64,000 bases of DNA from Colias croceus (Eukaryota > Arthropoda > Insecta > Lepidoptera > Pieridae). Below, piece after piece: positions 52,501-62,690 of this stretch. The stretch lies in contig NC_059558.1 of NCBI RefSeq assembly GCF_905220415.1, positions 3,980,501 to 4,044,500 on the forward strand, read 5' to 3'. The notes beneath the pieces are model-generated. The model saw nothing but the letters and a program-made list of their open reading frames with translations. It was not told the origin of the DNA and did no database searches. Position 1 is the stretch's first letter; each line of letters begins with the position of its first letter. Both the position numbers and the translations under genes were made by a program.

Positions 52501-55500
52501 AGTTTACCTTCGTAATGCGGTTTTAAAGGAAAATTAAGGTATAGCAGAATGACGCACAGTACTGGATTTAAAGTGTTCTTTTAAATAATAATTTTATGAT
52601 TTTATCACAATCAGGTTTTAGTCATGAGGTACCATTTCGCACAACACCAGTGTTAAAATACTAGGTTATATACTATGTCTACTAAAAAAAAATACTAAGA
52701 TGAAATCGCTGTCTAGTGTATAATATGTATTCCTAAATACATAGGGCTTAACAAAAACGAAACCTTCATTACGGGAATGCTCACGAACTGGCAAAAACCA
52801 CAACGATGTTGTTGACGACAAGATTACAATATGATAGTGGGCAGCGATATGCGTGTAAGTAATGGTAAAAGGCGTTTGAGTGTAACTGATAAGAGAGAAT
52901 AAGATACAGTGGGTAGGTAGGCATTTAATACGCCTCGTGTGAAAGAACTTTCTTGGTAGCCTACACAAAATGATTGATATACTTATATGTCCAGCGACTG
53001 GGATCTTTATAGGTGTTGTTATAGTTACTATTGTTAGTTGTATGGTTAATATTGTTTGGCTGTGTGTCAATGCTTGCCGGCTTGACGTGATGCGAGTGAC
53101 ACGCGGGGCTGGGCCAGTACGAGTGCTGCGTGTCGGCGGGTGTAAGTAAGAGCGACGTACCGACCTTGCGAGGCGAGGTGCACGGCGGCCGGCTTGACGT
53201 GATGCGAGTGACACGCGGGGCTGGGCCGGTACGAGTGCTGCGTGTCGGCGGGTGTAAGTAAGAGCGACGTACCGACCTTGCGAGGCGAGGTGCACGGCGG
53301 CCGGCTTGACGTGATGCGAGTGACACGCGGGGCTGGGCCGGTACGAGTGCTGCGTGTCGGCGGGTGTAAGTAAGAGCGACGTACCGACCTTGCGAGGCGA
53401 GGTGCACGGCGGCCGGCTTGACGTGATGCGAGTGACACGCGGGGCTGGGCCGGTACGAGTGCTGCGTGTCGGCGGGTGTAAGTAAGAGCGACGTACCGAC
53501 CTTGCGAGGCGAGGTGCACGGCGGCCGGCTTGACGTGATGCGAGTGACACGCGGGGCTGGGCCGGTACGAGTGCTGCGTGTCGGCGGGTGTAAGTAAGAG
53601 CGACGTACCGACCTTGCGAGGCGAGGTGCACGGCGGCCGGCTTGACGTGATGCGAGTGACACGCGGGGCTGGGCCGGTACGAGTGCTGCGTGTCGGCGGG
53701 TGTAAGTAAGAGCGACGTACCGACCTTGCGAGGCGAGGTGCACGGCGGCCGGCTTGACGTGATGCGAGTGACACGCGGGGCTGGGCCGGTACGAGTGCTG
53801 CGTGTCGGCGGGTGTAAGTAAGAGCGACGTACCGACCTTGCGAGGCGAGGTGCACGGCGGCCGGCTTGACGTGATGCGAGTGACACGCGGGGCTGGGCCG
53901 GTACGAGTGCTGCGTGTCGGCGGGTGTAAGTAAGAGCGACGTACCGACCTTGCGAGGCGAGGTGCACGGCGGCCGGCTTGACGTGATGCGAGTGACACGC
54001 GGGGCTGGGCCGGTACGAGTGCTGCGTGTCGGCGGGTGTAAGTAAGAGCGACGTACCGACCTTGCGAGGCGAGGTGCACGGCGGCCGGCTTGACGTGATG
54101 CGAGTGACACGCGGGGCTGGGCCAGTACGAGTGCTGCGTGTCGGCGGGTGTAAGTAAGAGTGACGTACCGACCTTGCGAGGCGAGGTGCACGGCGGCCGG
54201 CTTGACGCCGCGCAGCGCGGGGTGCGCGTGCAGCACGCCGCCCAGCACGGGGCTGCTCAGCCCCAGTATATCGCCGCCACCTGCCCAGTGCTCTGCGTTA
54301 GTTTGTTAATTAGCAAAGCAAACATATTCTCTTACGACATCTATTTAACAATTATCTTCTATTATTTTGATACAATACGATTAAGAAAATAATATTTTAG
54401 TATAAAATTGGCATAAACTTTCGAGACAACTGAGCGACTTTTGTAACTTTGAAGGACATTTTTTATATAATTTAGTACACACTAACGAACGATCAATTTG
54501 AAATTTGTCAACAACATGGCTTTGTGCCAAGAAAACACATAGGCTACTTTAGGATAGGATAAATGGGACAAGGAGGCTTAACATATAAGCTGAACATAGG
54601 TGACGTCACTTGTTTTAGATGAATTTGGCGTCTGTAGAAAAATTATCATTATACATTCGAGATATTATATCCTACACGAAAAAATAAAGATCATCCTACA
54701 CAATAAATATTTTTATTAATATAAAATGCTGAACCCTTCGTCCGTATTCATTTCAAAGAAAAATTCAGTCCTAGAATTCCTCGTCGACCCAATATATCTT
54801 TAAATGTGTTCGCTGCTAACAATTAACACCGGTTTTTATTAGCAGATGACCCATCTCATTTACCTCCTCGCTAACCCGAGCAAAACAAAACGGAATTGAA
54901 ATTTATTTTCCGCATCCATTTGCTAGATATGCTTTGCATTTAAATAGAAACAGAATGTTTTTCATGAGAAATTCTTTCATTAGCATAATTATACGCTCTG
55001 CAGTCCATATTCGTTCGGAACCGAAAGAAATAATTTCGTTTGCACCGCATTTAGTGGCACGTGGTGAAGGCATTTTAACACACGATTAACCTTTAGAGCA
55101 TATAACTGTTGGTAAGGTTTTACGGTGGATTAAAGCTATTATTTCTGGAAATCTGGAAGTTCAAACTACATAATTATTGAATACAAACAAGAACAATACT
55201 GAAGGTAGGAAACAAAGAGGACTAATTCTACAAAAATGGTTAAAACCATGTTGAGTATTGAATAGAAACAAGTACAATACTGAAGATAGGAAACAAAGAG
55301 GACCGATTCTAAAGAAAAGGTTAAAATCATGGATGTTGATTTTTAGCTTCTTTTATGGAACATAAATATTACTTAATATAGAGTAAGTCTAGAAGCTCAC
55401 ACACATTCTACAGAAAATGGTTAAAGCCATGGATGTTGGTTAACTACATTTAGGGAACATATCTTACCTAGTATAGAATTGTGTGTGAGTAGATGTTGTG

Positions 55501-58500
55501 TTGGTGCTTGTTGAAGTATACCACCTCCAACTAGCAAGCCGTGACCAGCTGGGCTTGTTAACTGCAAATAAATAAGATTAATTCATGTATTTCTAATTCA
55601 TCTCACCAACTATTTTTTTTTGTCGATAGCGAACCACTCCTTTTTGCCTGACCACAATCTCGCCTGATGTTAAGATGAGATGTGGTCTAAGATGGTACGT
55701 GCTTCCCTAGAAGATTTTTTTTTAAATTTTTAACCGACTTCAAAAAAGGAGGAGGTTATTTATTCCGCTGGTATGTTTTTTTATGTATGTACACCGATTA
55801 TTCCGAGGTTTCTGAACCGATTTACGTGATTCTTTTGATTTTGTTCGATGCGGGATGGTGTCGAATTGGTCCCATAAAAATTTTATTCGGATAGGCCCAG
55901 TAGTTTTTATTTTATGAGCATTTTTATCTGTATTTGTAAATGTTGCAAGTGCAAGTTTGAAGTCGGTTGTTTTTAACGCAGTTATCATTATATTGAAACA
56001 AGCAACCCTCACAAAGCTTTTCATTAGTCCTGCTCGAATATGTAGTAAATTAAAGTGTCGATATTAAGATTTTAAAATAGCAACTACAGAACTTCTGGCC
56101 GTTTCTGCAGAGATTGCTTTTCCGACCAGTGTTTAATAATTTCTACGCTTGAACAGGGTTTTTAATATAAATCTAGGTGAATAAATAAACGATCGAGTTT
56201 GAGTTCGAGAACTGTTGTTGAGTTTTTTAATTCTTCCTAAACCTGTTCCTTTATTTCCCAACAAATATTAATACTTTATACCTTAAGAATAGTCTTCCTT
56301 GCGGTAGTTTTAAAACTGGTCTTAAACTCGATACAGCCGACGTTATAAACTATTAATAGGAGACCTTTCAAACCCCCAGTGAACTTTTATTGCTACTTAC
56401 CCTTAAACGTGACCTCTTGAGTCTAAAACCGGCAATTGTATAGATATAGGTTAGACTAGAGGTCGGAAATCTGTGCTCGATTTGTATCATTTGTGATCTT
56501 AATGTGAAGGATATATATCTATACCTATACTTACATTATAAAGTTATGTTACTTTGTTTGAACGCGCTAATCTCAAGAACTATTGGACCGATTTCAAAAA
56601 CGATTTCACTGTAAGGAAGGCTATAATATTATCATGCTAAGACCAATAGGAGTGAAGCGAGTAAGACCGCGGGGCATAGTTCGAAACTATAGCTAGTTGA
56701 AGGAATGATAATTATTTGGAACGATTACAAACATTAAGTCGCCGTGGAATATGTAGGTATGTGATGCTTCTTGAACCACGGGCAAAGCCGGAGCGAATCA
56801 ATAGTACCTTATATACTCGGTAAATCATTTTCCTTTGTCTGATTCAAGTGAAGTCAGTTATATACGTACAGTTAGTTACATATTTTGTAAAATTAAATTG
56901 TAATACTGAAATGTTTTAAAAGAGCAACTATGGAGTTTCTTGCCGGTTCTTCTCCATAGATACTGCTTTCCGAATCGGTGGTAAATGTTAAAAATATGTA
57001 TTGACGTTTCAAAAGACAAAAGTGCTTCTCGAAGAAGTCTAATTGAATAAATAAATGTTTGAGTGAATTGCAGTAAAATGTTTATGCATGTAAGACCCGG
57101 TTAAGTATCGTGATATTTTTGTTTAGGATCGCTCTGGCTGGTAATATCGGAAAAATAGCAATAAATTCTAGCATTGAAAGCACTTCCAACTGAGCGCAAG
57201 TTATTCGATTTCAACTGTTTGCACTTTGAAACATAGATCGTTGTCGGTGTGTTACTCAAAAAAATTAATGTTGGTTTGTGCACATGAAATTCTATTAGAA
57301 ATGTTTGAAATATATTTGGTGTAATATTCTGAGTACTTACTATTATAAATGCGAAAGTGTGTTTATGTTGTGTGTTTGTTTGTGTATCTACCTATCTTGT
57401 AGTTATCGTGTATCTTTCACGTCGCAATGGAACTATTTTATGATGTGATTTTTGTGTCTGGAGATAGTTACATAGGCTAGTTTATTCCAGGGTGAAATGT
57501 TTAATTGATATGGGAACTTTTTTAGATACGCGGGTGAAGCCGCGGGCCATAACTATAAATACCTAAATAAAATAAAGAGGGCCTACTTAACGTATCCTTT
57601 AAAGAAAAAAGAGTTTTCATTATTTATTAAATTATAACGTAAATTATAACCATATATCGATCGAAAAGTGGTTCGACAGTTCGGCCAGGCGATAAATCGG
57701 TTTGACACGTTCAAAATTCATTTTCACTGGTTAGCTTGTCACGCATGACGCGCTTACATCAAAGCTACATTCTGAGTATAAAAGCATTACCTAAAAATTG
57801 ATTACGTGACTTTAAATGACATGTCGCGTATTCCATGATTCACTTTCGTAAATGGTGAGAACATTTCTCAATTGATTCTTAAATCACGTTTGATATACGT
57901 GACACGTCGTAATGGAGTAATAAATTGGCCAATTTTGAATTAGACATTGCGGGATACATAAATAAATGATCTTGAAGCCTTGAAGGTTCTTATAAATAGT
58001 TCGTGAATAGTGTTATTATAGTGGATAATTAAAATGTCAAGAACATAAACAAACAAATTAATTAAGTTGATTGCTGATTGTGTATACAACTTATTGCTAA
58101 CTAGTTGTGCTCCGCGGTTTTACCTTCAGTGTAGCCTATAAGCCTTCCTCGATAAATGGGCTATCTAACACCGAAATAATTTTTCAATCAGTAGTTCACT
58201 GATAAGTAATAAACATGACTTCAAAGGCTTTAACAATCTGAATATTATGTTTTAAAATTTCTCTTCATCTGTTAGAAAGTTTAGGTGATGTTTTTCACAA
58301 GAGTTGATTAAAAATTTATACCGAATGAGACCTTTAACTAAAACAATGTTTTGCTAGTTCTTCTATTATACCTATATGTATGTATATGTCTTACAATATC
58401 TTAAACTTCTACGTTGTTGTTCAGTTCTCCCCTTCCTAATTAATTAGTATGGAATCGTAACGTTTGTTTTACGTAAGTAATTCAGGGTGAAATAACAATG

Positions 58501-61500
58501 TAACATAACTAGAGGAACCCTTTTATCATTTGCTGTATGTGTTGATTGTAATTAAGCTTAGCGTAGTATTGGTAGGAAATTAAAAATATATATGGATGAT
58601 TAAAAAGCAATGAATGAGCAATGAATTTTACCTCTCCATGTAGATCGTAGTTATAGCACAGATAATATAATACTATACTAGGTAATAGTAGAAACTTTTT
58701 GTTTAGAACTCAAGTTTAGGAATTCATATCTTATGACTAGCTGCGCTTCGCCGGAAGAACGAACAACGAAAGAATTTTTCAAATCGGAACAGTAGTTCCT
58801 GAGATTAGCGCGTTCAAACAAACAAACTCTTCAGCTTTATAATATTAGTATAGATTATGTCAAGACATAATTTTAAATTAGAACATAACAATTTTGTAAA
58901 TGTGATGCGTGTGTTCCGCATTGAGTCAAAAACCAAATTTTAACAAGAACATCCTTCTTGCTTTAAAAATGGAAGAAAGAATAACAAAGAAAATTCTATC
59001 AAATTTACCTTTGTGATTACTTCTATTAAGTTATAGTCAAGAATAATTGAATGAAAAGGATCAAAAGAAATTGGGTTCAACAGTTAATGTATCGAAAACA
59101 AGAATGTTCGCTGAAAATACAATTCTAAAAATATCAATAAGTAGGATGTGGTACAAGCTTTGGGCTGAGCTTCGTGAGGAAACTGTTATCGTTATCTATA
59201 AGGAGCATTTCGTACATAAATTGGCTGATATATTTAGGCCTAAATACTTTTCCTATCTAGCATAATAATCTTCAATGTTTTTAGAACATATTTGTATGCT
59301 AAACACTTGATTGTTTCAAAATACAGTAAAGATCGAGATCAAAATATAGGATGTTAAATAATAAGATGTTATATTTTTAATCTAGTTATTTATATTCGTG
59401 TACAAGTAAAATACCTACCAAGTTTCGACGTGTCTCTTTAAAAAGTGGAACATAGTTTTTAATTATAGTTTATTATATCTAATGCTCTCCCAAAACCATA
59501 ACCGCAAGAAACATTATTTTAGGAGGGTAATTGCTCGTAAAACATAGTTTGTATATATAAATTTTATTATAGTTTCGGTAAAAGTTGTGAAAGCGTAGTG
59601 TGAAATAGATGTTCCTGGAATAAATTATGTAAACCCTTACCCTGTATTAATTTATAATGTCATTGTTGTATTTTTGTGTGTTGATATAAATGGTTTATTT
59701 CTTTCTTTTAACCCAACATCATCAAAAAGGAAACTTTTCATAAAAAAGAGCGTGTGCGTCGAGCACGCGTGTCAGAAGTGAAACTTCTTTGGCAAGATTC
59801 AAAGATATCAAAATCGTCGCCTTATTACATGACGTGCCGGTCTTGCGAAAGAAACTCAAACTCAAACATTTATTTATTCAATTAGACTACTTTAAGTAGC
59901 ACTTTCGAATCGTCATTACATAAGTATTTTTAACATTTACCACCGATTCGGAAAGCAGTATCTATGGAGAAGAACCGGCAAGAAACTCCATAGTTGCTCT
60001 TTTAAAATCATGTCAATATTACATAATCTGTAACTTATATCTAACTACATAATACATAACATATATCATAAGAACACATACGTTCTTTTTTATAAATGAC
60101 TTCAATACATACCTGATGGTGCGGTAGATGTTCAGGGGCGGGGGTGGGCGCGGGCGGCGAGTAGTCGCGCGCGCTCGGAGCGTGCACCGGCAGCACGGGG
60201 GCACTCGCTAGTGAGGGCTGGGATACTGGGGCCACTTGTACCTGAGTATGGAATATAATCTATATGTATAAAACTCAAAGGTGACTAATAATATAGTGAT
60301 CTATCAACACACAGCCCAAACCGCTGGACGTATCGGGCTGAAATTTGGCATGCAGGTAGATGTCTTAACGTAGGCGTCCCCTAAGAAAGGATTTTAGAAA
60401 ATTCATCCCCTTAAGGGATGAAATAGGGGATGAAAACTTATACCATTAAAATTTTCCACGCAAGCGAAGCTGCGGGCAACAGTTAGTAAATAATAATATT
60501 ACAGGACATTTTTTACCATTATTCGATCTGATCATACTAAGCTTTCGCTTGTGTTATGGAAACTAATCTAAACATAATTTTTTTTAGTTGCTTTTGCGCA
60601 TTAAATGTTTTGTTTATTTCAACTAGTCATTACATAAATAAATGAGTAAGTTTCGTAAAATAAACAATCTTCAATAACTCATTTAAATTTTGCATTGCCA
60701 TAAATAATAGAACTGTGGATGCACGCCTAACTTCTTTTACCATTCGAGGCATTTCAATTTTTTTATTAACCATCCACGCTAAAGTTCTGAAGCAAAAAAT
60801 ATTGAAACCGCTTCTATAGGAGGTAATACTTTTATTTTCTTCAACTAACCCGTTGTTTCACTGTGTCCCGTATTGGCAAAGTTTCCTCGCTGTTACTTCT
60901 CGAAGATTCTGGTGGAGTAAGTCTTCGCTGTTCATTTTGTGAGGATAGTATCTGCATCTCCAGCATTTGTTCTTGTCGAATGTCGTCGTTGTAATCCTAG
61001 GAATGGACTAATTAGTTAAGACAATCTATTCGAGCAAGCACGGATGATTTAATTAACACAAATGAGTCACAAAATTTATATTGGTTTTTTCTGTGCTCTG
61101 ATATAAGGAACCTTGCAGAACGTCAGAGTTGTTCAGCAATAAGAGCTAGCGCACAAGAGCAACTTTTGTCTCCGCAGCTATTTTGTCTCTCCCATCAATA
61201 GTATGGAGAGTTGCATCGCTACGTGCGCGCACTTTCATACTAGTCCATGGGTGGGAGAGACAAAATAGTTGCGGAGACAAAGTTGCTCGTGCGCGCTACC
61301 TCTAAGGATTATGTAGTGAAGTGGATTACACATCAAAAATTTAAGTGTAACGGGTATTTGAGAATTGTAGTATTGGTCTCCACGTGTTGCTATTTGCTGT
61401 TAAGTGCCCCTGCTACAGTGTATGGAACTTACTGGCACTAGGAATCTCCTGAGCTCGGCGAGCGCGTAGGCGATGCGCGCGTGCGCCTCAGCGGGCGTCG

Positions 61501-62690
61501 CGAACGCGCTGATCTCCACGTGCAGCTCCTCCGACAGGTGAGAGAACTTTGGGTCACCTGACATACGCAGTTCTTCTTCCTACAATAAATAAAGAATCGA
61601 ATAATCCCGACTCTAATGTATGTACATTAGAGCAAAAGATATTTTAATTGACCAATGGTTTACCAACACTGCCAATCAAGTACATATCTGTATCGTTATC
61701 AACCAAGAACACAGTAAATAGTAGCACAATGCGAAGTAGGTATGCATAAAATAGTATCGTTAATTGTTGAAGCGTTGGAAACGCATATAAAAATTACAAA
61801 TTTTGTCTAATTAATGCTAATAACACTCATATTAGCATTAATTAGATAGAATTTGTGCTAAAGTGGTTTATAATAATATTTGTAAAACTTTCTTATTATG
61901 ATCCAGATCAATTATTAATATCATTCAAGAAATCGAACGAAATTTCTAATTTCGAGGGTTCCAAGAATTTTATTTATGATACAAAATAACTACAGGTACA
62001 AAAGAAGCACCTGAGCATATTCAAGACCCAATCGTGGACTATCTTGAAGATTGGTATTGTGAAGCATTTCAAAGCGGTCACAACTAGCGAGTCTCCAATA
62101 AATTACAATACACTCTTCATTGTATCGTATTGATAAAAAATTGAGAGGTTCATTTTTGTTCAAGACAATGCGGTGTACAGAGAAATCGAGGGAAGTACAT
62201 TTCCACAGGTGAAATGGTTGAATTTTTAATGTTCGCGTGTTTTTGTGTGCTAAGAAACATTAAAGCTCCTTGCACTTAATTCTTCTTATGCTTTTATTTC
62301 TCTCGCTTTGTCAGTAGTAGTCTGTATATTTTGGTCTACATTCTATTTTATTTTAAAGTACACCGTTATTTATTTTCTTAAAGAATTTTCAACAAACGAT
62401 ACATATTATTTCATTGCATCCATTACATATAATATGGTGTCCAGTACATTGAATTACAAGAAATTTCTACCTTTGCAACTAACCCTTTCGTTAGTATCTA
62501 AGAGTAAATCATCGAGTTAATAATTTGAACCCCTGGAAGGTGTTTCCTACAATTTATTCCTATAATAAATTACCTTCTGTCTATCCTTCATAGATCCTCG
62601 GCCTAGCACAGCCATTTTACACATCGTATCTTCTTGTAGACGCTTCAGCGAATTCCCTTTCGGCCCGAGAAGCTTCCCGACAAAGTTAAA
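49551..62690 (-). CDS. STAR/KHDRBS (Sam68-like) RNA-binding protein, last 8 exons (5' end outside window)
   Basis: Exons seen, in order: 62574-62690, 61433-61579, 60850-60996, 60113-60241, 55468-55561, 54173-54292, 50980-51112, 49551-49623; GT-AG and in phase throughout, 960 nt, 319 aa plus stop. Exons 1-2 seen are the maxi-KH domain: [20 protein letters not shown] carries the GPKG RNA-binding loop, then [11 protein letters not shown] and [20 protein letters not shown]. Exon 3 begins [17 protein letters not shown], the QUA2 helix typical of Sam68 and fly qkr58E/kep1 relatives. Later exons are Pro/Ala/His-rich, then Gly/Arg-rich ([20 protein letters not shown]). STAR proteins bind U(U/A)AA-type sites and steer splicing. 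QUA1 and the start codon lie upstream of 62690. The C-terminal exons are the least certain because they rest on frame and splice signals alone. Exons 5-7 have tandem repeats at their donors. Confidence 0.88.
50811..50977. repeat. 75-bp tandem repeat (2.2 copies) touching the donor of KHDRBS exon 7 (as numbered here)
   Basis: 'tataaaggc' recurs at 50811, 50886 and 50961, exactly 75 bp apart. The third, partial copy ends at the donor of exon 50980-51112. In the middle copy the minus strand keeps gtgagtacatgcc, a good donor. In the first it has decayed to atgagt. The unit contains 'cagctgagcacgttaacaat'. Confidence 0.85.
51145..51350. repeat. Family D-related repeat, reverse orientation, KHDRBS intron
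   Basis: 'ttaatatatataataaatct' to 'gcgggcgaagccgcgggctg'. Lies about 30 bp upstream (transcript sense) of exon 50980-51112. Confidence 0.65.
51351..53078. other. KHDRBS intron, no feature supported
   Basis: AT-rich intron. A minus-strand open frame around 51427-51774 looked vaguely like a degraded reverse transcriptase, but no motif could be defended. Confidence 0.4.
53079..54206. repeat. 112-bp minisatellite, 10 units, carrying a KHDRBS exon end and donor
   Basis: 'ggcttgacgtgatgcg' begins every unit at 53079, 53191, 53303, 53415, 53527, 53639, 53751, 53863, 53975 and 54087 (period exactly 112). An eleventh start at 54199 belongs to the real exon. Units are GC-rich and almost identical. 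Only the outermost ones differ (ccagtacg in place of ccggtacg at both edges; one C/T change in the last). Each unit holds the last 34 nt of exon 54173-54292 plus its donor (minus strand CAAG|gtcggtacg). Being 112 bp, units cycle through all three frames, and the minus strand has no stop in any. Confidence 0.97.
54293..55178. other. KHDRBS intron between exons 5 and 6 (as numbered here)
   Basis: AT-rich; no feature supported. Confidence 0.4.
55179..55467. repeat. Diverged tandem repeat (81-100 bp) on the intron side of KHDRBS exon 55468-55561
   Basis: 'gaatacaaacaag.acaatac' recurs at 55179 and 55260. 'ggttaaaa.catg' recurs at 55238, 55319 and 55419. The segment around 55335-55380 (ggaacataaatattacttaa) resembles the real donor region 55450-55475 (ggaacatatcttacctagta), and its minus strand keeps GT at the matching place (55371-55372). 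Confidence 0.7.
55733..55985. repeat. AACCGACTTC repeat, KHDRBS intron
   Basis: 'aaccgacttcaaaaaaggag' to 'agtttgaagtcggttgtttt'; see 22209-22452. Confidence 0.8.
56085..57060. repeat. Two LINE 3' tails and one family E repeat
   Basis: 56085-56215 and 56930-57060 share a 3' end type ('ttcttgccggttcttctcca', 'tctaattgaataaataaatg', then 'tgagttt'), with the second better kept. The same tail in reverse is at 59862-60005. A reverse family E copy lies between them at about 56540-56700. Confidence 0.6.
57340..57560. repeat. SINE-like repeat, reverse orientation
   Basis: 'tattataaatgcgaaagtgt' to 'cgggtgaagccgcgggccat'. Confidence 0.6.
57561..59747. other. KHDRBS intron with scattered repeat pieces
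   Basis: Family E fragments at about 58098-58190 ('agttgtgctccgcggtttta') and 58736-58855. A 72-codon open frame at 59047-59265 has no recognisable features and is not called. Confidence 0.5.
59748..60005. repeat. MITE-C copy (59748-59850) followed by reverse LINE tail (59862-60005)
   Basis: MITE-C: 'cgtgtgcgtcgagcacgcgt ... gtcgccttattacatgacgt'. LINE tail: 'aaactcaaacatttatttat ... aagaaccggcaagaaactcc'. They lie about 100 bp beyond the donor of KHDRBS exon 60113-60241. Confidence 0.65.
60255..60490. repeat. Diverged SINE-like repeat, KHDRBS intron
   Basis: 'aatctatatgtataaaactc' to 'cacgcaagcgaagctgcggg'. Similar in layout to 16059-16222 but old. Confidence 0.5.
61142..61305. mobile_element. 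Fold-back MITE-B, complete
   Basis: Same inverted arms as 40861-41030, but the central segment is in the opposite orientation ('ttgcatcgctacgtgcgcgc'). Confidence 0.85.
61580..62573. other. KHDRBS intron between the two KH-domain exons
   Basis: A small stem of 15 bp (61807-61821 with 61831-61845, loop 9) is the only structure seen. Confidence 0.45.

Noticed and set aside
53079..54206. CRISPR-like regular repeats
   Set aside because: There are no unique spacers between units; it is a head-to-tail minisatellite in an insect gene.
52666..54248. Three long overlapping minus-strand ORFs of 370-430 codons
   Set aside because: They are readings of the 112-bp minisatellite in its three frames, with intron sequence at the ends. 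Only 54173-54292 fits as an exon of the KHDRBS gene.
59047..59265. 72-codon plus-strand ORF in a KHDRBS intron
   Set aside because: No similarity, splice context or composition signal.
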